Source: Streptomyces sp. NBC_00510 (GTDB taxonomy: Bacteria > Actinomycetota > Actinomycetes > Streptomycetales > Streptomycetaceae). Taken from it: DNA of 64,000 bases. This document shows, piece after piece, positions 26,142-33,610 of the stretch. The notes beneath the pieces are model-generated. The model did not search any database and had not been told where the DNA came from. It saw nothing but the letters and a program-made list of their open reading frames with translations. The DNA is taken from assembly GCA_036013505.1 (NCBI GenBank), contig CP107851.1, forward strand, positions 4,349,501 through 4,413,500. The letters run 5' to 3'. How positions within the stretch are numbered: the stretch's first letter is position 1; each line of letters opens with the position of its first letter. The translations under genes were made by a program, and so were the position numbers.

Positions 26142-27320
26142 ATGGACGGCGTGGATCTTGACGCGTTCTCGGCTCTCCTGACCGACGAGGGGCAGTCGCT
26201 GCTGACCTCCCTGCGGGACTACGACCCCGCCGCCGAACTGGCGACCGCGACACGGCTGCGGCGGCAGCACGACGCCGCCCTGGTGGCGGCGGCGCTGACG
26301 CAGGCCCGGCTGCGGCAGCGGGCGGCGGCGAAGTTCGGGGAGGACGCGTACCGGATGTACTTCACGCCCGACGGGGTCGAGCAGTCGACGCGCGCCTCCG
26401 TCGCCCGGCACCGGGCGGAGCGGTTCGCCGCGCTCGGGGTGCGGCGGCTGGCGGACCTGTGCTGCGGGATCGGCGGGGACGCCGTCCCGCTGGCCCGCGC
26501 CGGAGTGGAGGTGCTGGCGGTCGACCGCTCCCCGCTGACCTGCGCGGTGGTGCGGGCGAACGCCGAGGCGCTGGGGCTGGCCGACCTGATCGAGGTGCGC
26601 TGCGCCGATGTGACGGAGACCGCCACGGACGGCTTCGACGCGGTGTTCGCCGACCCGGCCCGGCGCGGCGGACGGGGCAGGATCTTCGACCCCGAGGCGT
26701 ACTCCCCGCCGCTGTCGTGGGCGGTGGCGGCGGCGCGGAGCGCGCCGCTGGCCGCCGTGAAGGTGGCGCCGGGGATCCCGCACGAGGCCGTGCCGGAGGA
26801 CGCCGAGGCGGAATGGGTCTCCGACCACGGCGACGTGAAGGAGGCCGTGCTGTGGTTCGGCACCGCGCCGGGCGCCCGCCGCGCGACCCTCCTGCCGTCG
26901 GGTGCCACGCTGCCCGCGGCCGGGCTGCCCGACCCCCAGGTGCGCCCCGTGGGGCGCTGGCTGTACGAGCCGGACGGCGCGGTCATCAGGGCCCACATGG
27001 TGGCCGACGTGGCGGCGCAGGTCGGCGGCGGGCTGATCGACGGGACCATCGCGTACGTCACCTCGGACGAGCCGCACACGACGCCGTACGCGACCGCCTA
27101 CGAGATCACCGACGTGCTGCCCTTCAACCTCAAGCGGCTCAAGGCCCTGCTGCGCGAACGCGAGGTCGGCGTGCTGACCGTCAAGAAGCGCGGCTCGGCC
27201 GTCGAGCCGGAGGAGGTGCGCCGCCGCGTCAAGCCGCAGGGCCCCCACGCGGCCACGGTCTTCCTCACCCGAGTCGCGGGCGCCCCGAGCATGCTGCTGG
27301 GCGGCCCGGCCCGCGGCTGA
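26142..27320 (+). CDS. SAM-dependent methyltransferase with C-terminal THUMP-like domain
   Basis: 392 residues. The Rossmann motif I is LADLCCGIGGDAVPLARA (103-120), the acidic ribose-binding end is VLAVDRS, and motif IV is FADPARRGG (about 169-177), similar to RNA or protein N-methyltransferases. The C-terminal part (from about 290) contains LKRLKALLREREVGVLTVKK, which I recognise as the THUMP-like domain found in this family, hinting at an RNA substrate. The start could be ATG 26142 or GTG 26151. It is convergent with the HAD gene, with only 5 bp between stops. The target base is unknown. Confidence 0.8.
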   Translation: MDGVDLDAFSALLTDEGQSLLTSLRDYDPAAELATATRLRRQHDAALVAAALTQARLRQRAAAKFGEDAYRMYFTPDGVEQSTRASVARHRAERFAALGVRRLADLCCGIGGDAVPLARAGVEVLAVDRSPLTCAVVRANAEALGLADLIEVRCADVTETATDGFDAVFADPARRGGRGRIFDPEAYSPPLSWAVAAARSAPLAAVKVAPGIPHEAVPEDAEAEWVSDHGDVKEAVLWFGTAPGARRATLLPSGATLPAAGLPDPQVRPVGRWLYEPDGAVIRAHMVADVAAQVGGGLIDGTIAYVTSDEPHTTPYATAYEITDVLPFNLKRLKALLREREVGVLTVKKRGSAVEPEEVRRRVKPQGPHAATVFLTRVAGAPSMLLGGPARG

Positions 27321-27325
27321 GGCGG

Positions 27326-27979
27326 CTACGTCCGCCGCAGCAGGCGCCGCGCGGCGCCCGGCACGTCGGTGAGGGCACCGGCGAGGACGGTGGGGTCGCA
27401 GCTGCCCAGCGCGGGGCCGGTGTACCCCCAGACCGCGCCGATCGACGGGATCCCGGCGGCCGCCGCGGCGGCGACGTCGGAGGGGCTGTCGCCCACGAAG
27501 CAGGCGCTGCCGGGCGGCACCCCGAGACGGTCGAGCGCGAGCAGGATCCCCTCCCCGGAGGGCTTGGGCGCCGCGTCGCCCCATCCGACCACCACGCCGA
27601 AGTGCGCGGACAGCTCCGCGGGGACGAGCCGCGCCACGCGGCTCGCGGGCTGCATGGTCACCACCCCGATCGCCGTACCGGAGGCCGCGAGGTCGCGCAG
27701 CACGTCGACGGCGCCCGGGAACGGCGACGCACCCCACGTGGCGAGGGCGAGCGCGTCCTCCCAGGAGGCTCCGAACACGGTCTCCTCGTCGGTCACGCCG
27801 AGACGCGCCAGGAGTTCGTGATGGGGAAGGTGGTCGAGTCCGGCCGGCAGACGGCTCTCGTCGACGGGCTCGCCCAGGGCGGCGCAGGCGACGTCGAGGA
27901 TCGCCCGTCGCATCGCCCGCCGGCTGTCGAGGAGGACGCCGTCCAGATCGAAGAGGACGGCACAGCCGGAATCGGTCAC
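27326..27979 (-). CDS. HAD-superfamily phosphatase (Gph/PGMB-like)
   Basis: 217 residues from GTG 27979. Motif I FDLDGVLLDSR carries the nucleophile and acid/base aspartates, motif II is GVVTMQPASR (Thr in place of the usual Ser/Thr), and motif III/IV includes KPSGEGILLAL and CFVGDSPSDVAAAAAAG. The helical cap (about 18-85) marks subfamily I, which holds phosphoglycolate phosphatase and beta-phosphoglucomutase-like enzymes. The start overlaps the end of a 38-codon ORF (GTGA), so translation appears coupled. Confidence 0.88.
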   Translation of the reverse strand: MTDSGCAVLFDLDGVLLDSRRAMRRAILDVACAALGEPVDESRLPAGLDHLPHHELLARLGVTDEETVFGASWEDALALATWGASPFPGAVDVLRDLAASGTAIGVVTMQPASRVARLVPAELSAHFGVVVGWGDAAPKPSGEGILLALDRLGVPPGSACFVGDSPSDVAAAAAAGIPSIGAVWGYTGPALGSCDPTVLAGALTDVPGAARRLLRRT

Positions 27980-28092
27980 GCGTACTTCGCCACCTGCGAG
28001 AACGCCTCCCGGACACCGGTCGTCCGGCAGGACGCCTGCTCGGGGGCGGCGCCGAGCAGAAGCCCGGTTGCGATCGACGCCGGACTCATCAT
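27976..28092 (-). CDS. Possible 38-residue peptide coupled to the HAD phosphatase
   Basis: ATG ATG at 28087-28092 opens a 38-codon frame, MMSPASIATGLLLGAAPEQA followed by a Cys-containing hydrophilic end (TTGVREAFSQVAKYA). A GGGAGG Shine-Dalgarno lies about 9 bases upstream. Its TGA overlaps the HAD GTG start as GTGA, the same coupling style as real genes nearby. No family recognised. It may be a leader peptide for HAD translation or a small functional protein. Confidence 0.45.
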   Translation of the reverse strand: MMSPASIATGLLLGAAPEQASCRTTGVREAFSQVAKYA

Positions 28093-28118
28093 ACGACCGG
28101 CCCTCCCGCGACCCGGGG

Positions 28119-28379
28119 CTAGGCCGTGTCCCCCACCGACTCGAAGCGCCAGCGGTGGACGGCCCGCCGCGCCAGGCCGTCGCCGGGCTCGGGCAGCTCG
28201 GGCAGCTCCGCGTCGTACGGGGCGTCCCACCAGGTGATGACCAGGACCCGGTCCTGAGGGGCGGAGAAGGTCTCCCGGCGCAGCGGGGCCGGGGACAGCG
28301 TCCACTCGCGGGCCCACGCCAGCAGCTCGGGCCCGCGCCCCTCGACGGCGCGGGCCTCCCACATCAGGGCGACGGTCAC
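28119..28379 (-). CDS. Small conserved-looking protein downstream of tsaD, unknown function
   Basis: 86 residues from GTG 28379, whose GTGA overlaps the tsaD stop. The sequence VTVALMWEARAVEGRGPELL... includes APQDRVLVITWWDAPYDAEL and ends HRWRFESVGDTA. The alternation of strands and one long helix would fit a small ferredoxin-like/ABM-type alpha-beta fold, but that is only an impression. It is the fourth gene of the tsaB-rimI-tsaD transcript and is translationally coupled to it. Confidence 0.7.
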   Translation of the reverse strand: MTVALMWEARAVEGRGPELLAWAREWTLSPAPLRRETFSAPQDRVLVITWWDAPYDAELPELPEPGDGLARRAVHRWRFESVGDTA

Positions 28380-29479
28380 GAGTAGAGGTTGTCCTTGCTG
28401 AGCTCGTGGAGATGGTCGTGGTCGTGGTCGTGCGTGTGGCCGGGCACGGACACGTCCGTCACCTGCAGCGAGGAGTCCGCCGGCAGGTCCCACGTGGAGG
28501 ACGGCCGGCCGCGGGCCACCATCTCCGCGCCGAGGGCCGCGACCATGGCGCCGTTGTCGGTGCACAGCTTGGGGCGCGGCACGCGCAGGACGATGCCCGC
28601 GTCCTCGCAGCGCTCCTGCGCCAGCGAGCGCAGCCGGCTGTTGGCCGCGACGCCGCCGCCGATCATCAGGTGGTCGACGCCGTTGTCCTTGCAGGCCCGG
28701 ATCGCCTTGCGGGTGAGGACGTCGACGACGGCCTCCTGGAAGGACGCGGACACGTCCGCGACCGGCACCTCCACGCCCTCCCGGCGCTTGGACTCGATCC
28801 ACCGGGCCACGGCCGTCTTCAGGCCGGAGAAGGAGAAGTCGTAGAGCGGGTCGCGGGAGCCGGTCAGGCCGCGGGGGAAGCGGATCGCGCCCGGGTCGCC
28901 CTCGCGGGCCGCGCGGTCGATGGCCGGGCCGCCGGGGAAGCCGAGGCCCAGCACGCGGGCGACCTTGTCGAAGGCCTCGCCTGCCGCGTCGTCGATGGTG
29001 GAGCCCAGCGGGCGCACGTCGCCGGTGATGTCGGGGGCCAGCAGCAGCGACGAGTGGCCACCCGACACCAGCAGCGCCATCGTCGGCTCGGGCAGCGGCC
29101 CGTGCTCCAGCTGGTCCACGCAGATGTGGGAGGCCAGGTGGTTGACCCCGTACAGGGGCTTGCCGAGCGCGTAGGCGTACGCCTTGGCCGCCGACACGCC
29201 GACCAGCAGCGCGCCCGCGAGCCCGGGGCCGGCGGTGACGGCGATCCCGTCGAGGTCGGAGGCGGCGACGCCGGCCTCCTTCAGCGCGCGCTGGATCGTG
29301 GGGACCATCGCCCCCAGGTGCGCGCGGCTGGCGACCTCGGGGACGACGCCGCCGAAACGGGCGTGCTCGTCCACGCTGGACGCGATCGCGTCGGCCAGCA
29401 GGGTGTGCCCGCGCACGATGCCGACACCGGTCTCGTCGCAGGACGTCTCGATGCCGAGGACAAGGGGCTCGTCAGCCAT
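28376..29479 (-). CDS. tsaD: tRNA N6-threonylcarbamoyladenosine transferase subunit TsaD
   Basis: 367 residues. It transfers the threonylcarbamoyl group to A37 of ANN-reading tRNAs as part of the TsaB-TsaD-TsaE complex. ASKHA fold; the N-terminus has GIETSCDETGVG. The metal ligands are His114 and His118 in GVNHLASH, and ALLVSGGHSSLLL is the nucleotide loop. The C-terminus carries an unusual His/Asp-rich tail (HTHDHDHDHLHELSKD, about residues 348-363) not needed in the family. The start lies 8 bp inside rimI. A TsaB gene is two genes upstream; TsaE is at 31759-32283. Confidence 0.96.
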   Translation of the reverse strand: MADEPLVLGIETSCDETGVGIVRGHTLLADAIASSVDEHARFGGVVPEVASRAHLGAMVPTIQRALKEAGVAASDLDGIAVTAGPGLAGALLVGVSAAKAYAYALGKPLYGVNHLASHICVDQLEHGPLPEPTMALLVSGGHSSLLLAPDITGDVRPLGSTIDDAAGEAFDKVARVLGLGFPGGPAIDRAAREGDPGAIRFPRGLTGSRDPLYDFSFSGLKTAVARWIESKRREGVEVPVADVSASFQEAVVDVLTRKAIRACKDNGVDHLMIGGGVAANSRLRSLAQERCEDAGIVLRVPRPKLCTDNGAMVAALGAEMVARGRPSSTWDLPADSSLQVTDVSVPGHTHDHDHDHLHELSKDNLYS

Positions 29480-29987
29480 GGGTGGTCTCTGTTCCTTGTA
29501 GTCCCGGTACGTCAGGGGATGCCGGCAGCTCGCCGAGCCTCATCACGAGCGCGTCGACGTTGCCCGGCTGGTAGTAGCCGCGGCGGAAGCCGATCGGCTC
29601 GAAGCCGAAGCGCGCGTACAGCCGCTGGGCGCGGACGTTGTCGACCCGCACCTCCAGCAGCACCTCGTGGCACTCGAAGGCGGTGGCCTGGCGCAGCAGT
29701 TCCCCGAGCAGCAGCGCGCCGAGGCCGGTGCCCCACTGCTCGGGGGCGACGCCGATGGTCTGCACGTCCCCGGTGCCGCCGACGGCGGCCAGGCCCCCGT
29801 AGCCGATGATCCGCCCGGCCTCGTCCTCGGCCACGACGTAGTACCGGGTCGCCGACGGGTGCCGCGCGTCGGCCAGTTCGGACCAGAACATGCCGCGCGA
29901 CCACGCGTCGTCAGGGAAGAGCCGGTGCTCCAGCTCCATCACCGGGTCCAGGTCCCACCAGCGCATCTCGCGCATCAGCGCGGTCAC
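29472..29987 (-). CDS. rimI: Ribosomal-protein-alanine N-acetyltransferase RimI (GNAT)
   Basis: 171 residues. GNAT acetyl-CoA motif VQTIGVAPEQWGTGLGALLL (V-x-x-x-x-R/Q-G-x-G-x-A type, with GTGLG), then VLLEVRVDNVRAQRLYARFG and a C-terminal FRRGYYQPGNVDALVMRL, which match RimI. It acetylates N-terminal Ala of a ribosomal protein in E. coli; the target here is inferred. It is sandwiched between tsaB and tsaD by overlaps on both sides (ATGA with tsaB), a very common arrangement in actinobacteria. Confidence 0.92.
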   Translation of the reverse strand: MTALMREMRWWDLDPVMELEHRLFPDDAWSRGMFWSELADARHPSATRYYVVAEDEAGRIIGYGGLAAVGGTGDVQTIGVAPEQWGTGLGALLLGELLRQATAFECHEVLLEVRVDNVRAQRLYARFGFEPIGFRRGYYQPGNVDALVMRLGELPASPDVPGLQGTETTHG

Positions 29988-30637
29988 TTCGGCAGGACCG
30001 CCTTGTAGCCGGCCGGCACCTGGGCGTCCGGGCGGCGCAGGTAGAGCGGCAGCGCGGGGAGGAAGTCCTCGCCGTCCGCCAGCTTCACGGCGGCGAGCGC
30101 GGCCAGCGCGGCGGCGGACTGGTCGGCGGGCGGGCGGACGTCGGTGAAGGCCTCGGGGTAGAGGGCGGCGCCCGCGCCGACCGCGGGCACCCCGGCGACC
30201 TCGCCCGCGATGTCGCCGGGCCGGTCCACGGCCGGGTCGGTCACCCGGGCCCGCGGGCCCTCGTACCGGGCCCAGTAGACCTCCTTGCGGCGGGCGTCCG
30301 TCGCCACGACGAACGGCCCCTCGATCCCGGCGGCGTAGGCCAGCCCGTCGAGGGTGCAGATCCCGTGGACGGGGACGCCGAGCACGTCGGAGAAGGAGAC
30401 CGCGGTCACCAGCCCGACGCGCAGCCCCGTGTACGGACCGGGGCCGACGCCGACCACGATCCCGGTCACGTCGCCCAGTCCGGTCCCCGCCTCCCGCAGC
30501 ACACGGTCCACGGCGGGCATCAGCAGCTCCCCGTGCCGTCTCGCGTCGATCTCCGTCGACTCGGCGAGCACGCGCCGGCCGTCGTGCAGGGCGACCGTCA
30601 CGGCGGGGGTTGCGGTATCGAAGGCAAGCAGCAGCAC
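29984..30637 (-). CDS. tsaB: tRNA threonylcarbamoyladenosine biosynthesis protein TsaB
   Basis: 217 residues. The inactive ASKHA partner of TsaD, needed for complex assembly. N-terminus LLLAFDTATPAVTVALHDGR, then RHGELLMPAVDRVL and the VGVGPGPYTGLRVGLVTA segment that packs against TsaD. It is the first gene of the tsaB-rimI-tsaD unit. It diverges from the exported protein at 30775 across 137 bp, where the promoter must be. Confidence 0.95.
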   Translation of the reverse strand: MLLLAFDTATPAVTVALHDGRRVLAESTEIDARRHGELLMPAVDRVLREAGTGLGDVTGIVVGVGPGPYTGLRVGLVTAVSFSDVLGVPVHGICTLDGLAYAAGIEGPFVVATDARRKEVYWARYEGPRARVTDPAVDRPGDIAGEVAGVPAVGAGAALYPEAFTDVRPPADQSAAALAALAAVKLADGEDFLPALPLYLRRPDAQVPAGYKAVLPK

Positions 30638-30774
30638 GCGTTCAGCCTACGGCGTTCACCGGGGTGGCCCTGCCAGGACGGGGGCACCACCGCGGCCCGG
30701 GACGGCGCTCCCGTCGGCGTGCGGCCCGGCTGCTAACGTCAACCCAGCGTGACGCCCACCTCCGGAGGAAAGCC

Positions 30775-31344
30775 GTGGCAAGGATCGGTTCAGGGACGAT
30801 CGTGACCGGACTGACCGCAGCCGCACTGGCCGCCGTCGGCGTGCTCGCCGTCCAGGCCTCCAGCTCCGCCAGTGAGATGACCAAGGGCGTCCGTCCCACG
30901 GACACCGGCGGCCGCGACACCTCCGTGGCGGCCTCCGCCTCGCCCTCGCCGGAGCGGACGGACGAGCTCCCCGCGGCCTCCGGCAGCGGCAGCAGGGTCG
31001 TGTACTCGCTGCGCGCGGACCGCGTGTGGCTGGTCGGCGACGACGGGAAGGTGCGCACCACGTACAAGGTCGTCCCCGGCACCGTGGACCCCGCCCCCGG
31101 CACCTACTCCGTGACCTCCCGCAGCGCCGGCAGCGTCGGCGGCGACGGCGTGGCCGTCGAGAACGTGGTGCGGTTCACGACCGTCGACAGCGTGGTGATC
31201 GGCTTCAGCGCGGCGAAGGACGGCTCCCTGCCCGACGCCCCGCCCCCGGGTCAGCACACCGGCGGCATCCGCGAGAAGCGGAAGGACGGGACGGCGCTGT
31301 GGAAGTTCGCGACCGTGAACACCAAGATCGTCGTCGTGCGCTGA
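30775..31344 (+). CDS. Exported protein of unknown function
   Basis: 189 residues from GTG 30775, preceded by GGAGGA. The N-terminal segment IVTGLTAAALAAVGVLAVQA (about 9-28) is a signal peptide or anchor with no lipobox Cys. A Ser/Pro/Thr-rich linker follows (about 30-75). The domain at about 78-189 has a strand-rich pattern beginning VVYSLRADRVWLVGDDGKVR and ending FATVNTKIVVVR, resembling the small beta domains seen on L,D-transpeptidase-associated proteins, though I cannot name it. A terminator hairpin lies 20 bp beyond the stop, so it is probably monocistronic. Confidence 0.8.
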   Translation: MARIGSGTIVTGLTAAALAAVGVLAVQASSSASEMTKGVRPTDTGGRDTSVAASASPSPERTDELPAASGSGSRVVYSLRADRVWLVGDDGKVRTTYKVVPGTVDPAPGTYSVTSRSAGSVGGDGVAVENVVRFTTVDSVVIGFSAAKDGSLPDAPPPGQHTGGIREKRKDGTALWKFATVNTKIVVVR

Positions 31345-31363
31345 TTTCCCCCGGACGAGTGAA

Positions 31364-31389
31364 CGCCCACCGGCTTCAGCCGGCGGGCG
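31364..31389 (+). terminator. Terminator of the exported-protein gene
   Basis: 11-bp stem with one A-C mismatch and a TTCA loop (inner stem CCGGC with GCCGG), 20 bp after the stop at 31344. Confidence 0.65.
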
Positions 31390-31456
31390 GCGGGCACCTC
31401 GTGTCCCGCTGCCCGGCCGGGCAGGTCCGGGTGGCCTCCGCCCGGGCAGCGTCCGA

Positions 31457-31633
31457 CTAGGCAGCGTCCGCCTCGGGGCGCCGCGCGGGTTCGTCCTGCG
31501 CCGTGTCCGTGTCCGGTTCCGGATCCTCGGGCTCCCCCGGCGGGGTGCACACCGCGTTCGCCGCCGCGGCCGCCGCCAGCAGCGCCTGCATCGAGTAACC
31601 CGGCTCCGGCTCCGGGGCCGTGTGGGCCGACAT
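31457..31633 (-). CDS. 58-residue protein downstream of an iron box
   Basis: ATG 31633 follows an AGGAGG ribosome binding site with 5-base spacing, the strongest such site in the neighbourhood. The product begins MSAHTAPEPEPGYSMQALLA, has an Ala-rich helix with one Cys (AAAAAANAVCTPPGE), and ends in an acidic/Pro-rich tail (EPDTDTAQDEPARR). No family recognised. Twenty-eight bases upstream is an 18-bp palindrome of the DmdR/IdeR iron-box type (31662-31679). I infer a small iron-regulated protein made under iron limitation; function unknown. The lone Cys and acidic tail could bind metal, but nothing proves it. Confidence 0.65.
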   Translation of the reverse strand: MSAHTAPEPEPGYSMQALLAAAAAANAVCTPPGEPEDPEPDTDTAQDEPARRPEADAA

Positions 31634-31661
31634 GGATGCCTCCTGGGTCCGACGGGGGTCG

Positions 31662-31679
31662 GGTTAGGCAGCCCTAACC
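31662..31679 (-). promoter_or_regulatory. Iron box (DmdR/IdeR-type operator)
   Basis: GGTTAGGCAGCCCTAACC is an 18-bp inverted repeat with one mismatch per arm. Aligned to the consensus TTAGGTTAGGCTAACCTAA, the 19 bases ending at CCCTAA agree at 14 positions by my count; the reverse strand agrees at 13. It sits 28 bp upstream of the 58-codon ORF start, with the AGGAGG between them. DmdR1/IdeR with Fe2+ represses siderophore genes through such sites. Confidence 0.65.
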
Positions 31680-31758
31680 AACTCCTGGACTCCAGCAGAA
31701 CACGGGGAACGTGCCGTACGCAACATCTTCCCGACACCTTGTCGGAACGGTTACGCGC

Positions 31759-32283
31759 TCAGACGCCGAGCCCCGCCAGGTCCTCACCGGCCCAGCGCCC
31801 GCCGACCCCGGTGACGACGACCTCGCGCACGTCGTGGTCCTCCTGCCCGTTCGCGGCGACCTCGCCCACCGCGCGGTGGATCACCAGCTGCAGCCGGTCG
31901 TCGGAGAGCTCCTCGACCTTGCCCTCGCCCCACTCGACCACGACCACCGACTCCGGCAGCGAGACGTCGAGGTCCAGGTCCTCCATCTCGTCGAGGCCGC
32001 CGGTCAGCCGGTACGCGTCCACGTGCACCAGGGCGGGGCCGCCGCCCAGCGAGGGGTGCACCCGCGCGATCACGAAGGTCGGCGACGTCACCGCGCCCCG
32101 GACGCCCAAGCCCTCGCCGAGGCCACGGGTCAGCGTGGTCTTGCCCGCTCCCAGGTCACCGCTGAGGACGACGAGGTCGCCGGCGCGCAGCAGCGGCGCG
32201 AGACGGCGCCCCAGCTCGCGCATCTGGTCGGGGGTCTTGACGGTGACCCGGATCGCTTCCATGCCGATGGCTTCCATGCCCAT
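31759..32283 (-). CDS. tsaE: tRNA threonylcarbamoyladenosine biosynthesis ATPase TsaE
   Basis: 174 residues from ATG 32283. P-loop ATPase that drives the t6A complex. The Walker A is SGDLGAGKTTLTRGLGEGLG (about 41-60), followed by VTSPTFVIARVH and HVDAYRLTGGLDEMEDL, then VVVVEWGEG (Walker B-like). The 5' end holds a 15-bp imperfect tandem repeat giving MGMEAIGMEAI, so three in-frame ATGs are possible starts; the third (MEAIRVTVKTPDQ) would give the most family-like length. It lies 11 bp after the alpha/beta hydrolase stop, in a transcript with that gene and probably alr. Confidence 0.92.
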   Translation of the reverse strand: MGMEAIGMEAIRVTVKTPDQMRELGRRLAPLLRAGDLVVLSGDLGAGKTTLTRGLGEGLGVRGAVTSPTFVIARVHPSLGGGPALVHVDAYRLTGGLDEMEDLDLDVSLPESVVVVEWGEGKVEELSDDRLQLVIHRAVGEVAANGQEDHDVREVVVTGVGGRWAGEDLAGLGV

Positions 32284-32294
32284 GTGCCCGAATG

Positions 32295-33578
32295 CTACGC
32301 GCCGCCGGAGACCACGCGGTCCGCCCTGCCCGGCCCGGCGGGCGGCGGCACCGCCAGTTCGCGCAGCGCCTGCGGGACCGCTGCGCGCGAGGCGTCGGCC
32401 GCCTCGGCGAGCAGCGCCGCCAGGTGCGTGTTGACCAGCTCGGGGTGTTCCAGCATGACCAGGTGCCCGGCCCCGGGCACCACCACCAGCTCGGTGTCCG
32501 GCAGGCGCTCGGCGATGGCCCGGCTGTGCTCACTGGGCGTCAGCAGGTCCTTGTCCCCGGCCAGTACGAGCCCCGGCAGGCCGTCCAGCACGTCCAGGGC
32601 CTCGCTCTTCTCGTGCTCGGTGAAGGCCGGGTAGAACTCGGCGACGACGTCGATCGGGGTCGACTCGATCATCCGCTCGGCGAAGCGCGCGACGCCCGGG
32701 TCCACCTCGGAGCCGAAGGAGTAACGCTTGATGATCCCGGCGAAGAGGTCGGCCGTCGCCCGGCGCCCCCGTTCCACCAGGTCGACCTGGGTGCCCAGGA
32801 TCCGCAGCACCCCCGGCGCCAGCGCCCGCAGCGCCCGCGCGCCGGCCGCCGGCAGGCCCAGCGTCACGCTGGCCAGCTTGCCGGAGGACGTGCCGACGAA
32901 GGCGAAGCCGGCCACGCGCTCGGCCACCACCTCGGGGAACTGGTCGGCGAACGCCATGACCGTCATGCCCCCCATGGAGTGCCCGACGAGCACCAATGGG
33001 CCCTCCGGCGCGGCGGCGTCGATCACCGCCTTCAGGTCGCGGCCGAGCTGGTCGATCGTGGCGGGCTCGCCGTCCGCCTGGTCCTTGCCCCGGCCGGAGC
33101 GGCCGTGGCTGCGCTGGTCCCAGTAGACGGCGCGTATCGCCCCGCGCAGCGCGGCGCGCTGGAAGTGCCAGGAGTCCTGGTTGAGGCAGTACCCGTGGCA
33201 GAAGACCACGGTCAGCGGCGGCGCCTGGCCGCTGCGTCGGAAGAACTGCCAGCGTCGCGTCGGCGCGGCCGCGTCGACCGCCGCCGGGTCCGCCTCCTCG
33301 ACCTCGTAGTAGATCTCGGTGCCGTCCTCCGCGGCGGCCCTGCCCGGCATCCCGCGCAGCGAGCCGTACGGCCCGGCCAGGTCGAGGGCGAGCCGGGCGC
33401 GTTTGCGCATGCCCCGGCCCACCGTGGCCCGCTCCAGCGCCACGCCCGCGGCGGCACCCGCGGCGACGACGCCCACGGCCGCGCCGACGATCCCGGCGCG
33501 CTGCCAGCGACCGGAAGCGGCGGCCGCTTCGGCCACCGCCTCGATCGCCGTCCCCGTTGCCTTACCGCTCTCGGTCAT
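32295..33578 (-). CDS. Alpha/beta-fold hydrolase with N-terminal membrane anchor
   Basis: 427 residues. A hydrophobic segment at about 27-47 (RAGIVGAAVGVVAAGAAAGV) anchors the protein, then a basic stretch. The hydrolase core runs from about 85. The oxyanion strand is VVFCHGYCLNQDSW, the nucleophile is Ser201 in LVGHSMGGMTVM, the acid is in LAGDKDLLTPSEH, and His is in VPGAGHLVMLEHPE. The lid region (about 220-310) is helical. Substrate unknown; esterase, lipase or epoxide-hydrolase-like activities are all possible. It lies between alr and tsaE on the same strand with small gaps, a conserved-looking actinobacterial order. Confidence 0.88.
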   Translation of the reverse strand: MTESGKATGTAIEAVAEAAAASGRWQRAGIVGAAVGVVAAGAAAGVALERATVGRGMRKRARLALDLAGPYGSLRGMPGRAAAEDGTEIYYEVEEADPAAVDAAAPTRRWQFFRRSGQAPPLTVVFCHGYCLNQDSWHFQRAALRGAIRAVYWDQRSHGRSGRGKDQADGEPATIDQLGRDLKAVIDAAAPEGPLVLVGHSMGGMTVMAFADQFPEVVAERVAGFAFVGTSSGKLASVTLGLPAAGARALRALAPGVLRILGTQVDLVERGRRATADLFAGIIKRYSFGSEVDPGVARFAERMIESTPIDVVAEFYPAFTEHEKSEALDVLDGLPGLVLAGDKDLLTPSEHSRAIAERLPDTELVVVPGAGHLVMLEHPELVNTHLAALLAEAADASRAAVPQALRELAVPPPAGPGRADRVVSGGA

Positions 33579-33610
33579 GGTCGTATCGCTGCTTCCCCTT
33601 GGCTACGCGT

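Noticed and set aside
31640..31690. Zur box upstream of the 58-codon ORF
   Set aside because: The site has TTAGG/CCTAA halves typical of iron boxes; the Zur pattern (TGAAAATGATTTTCA-like) is absent.
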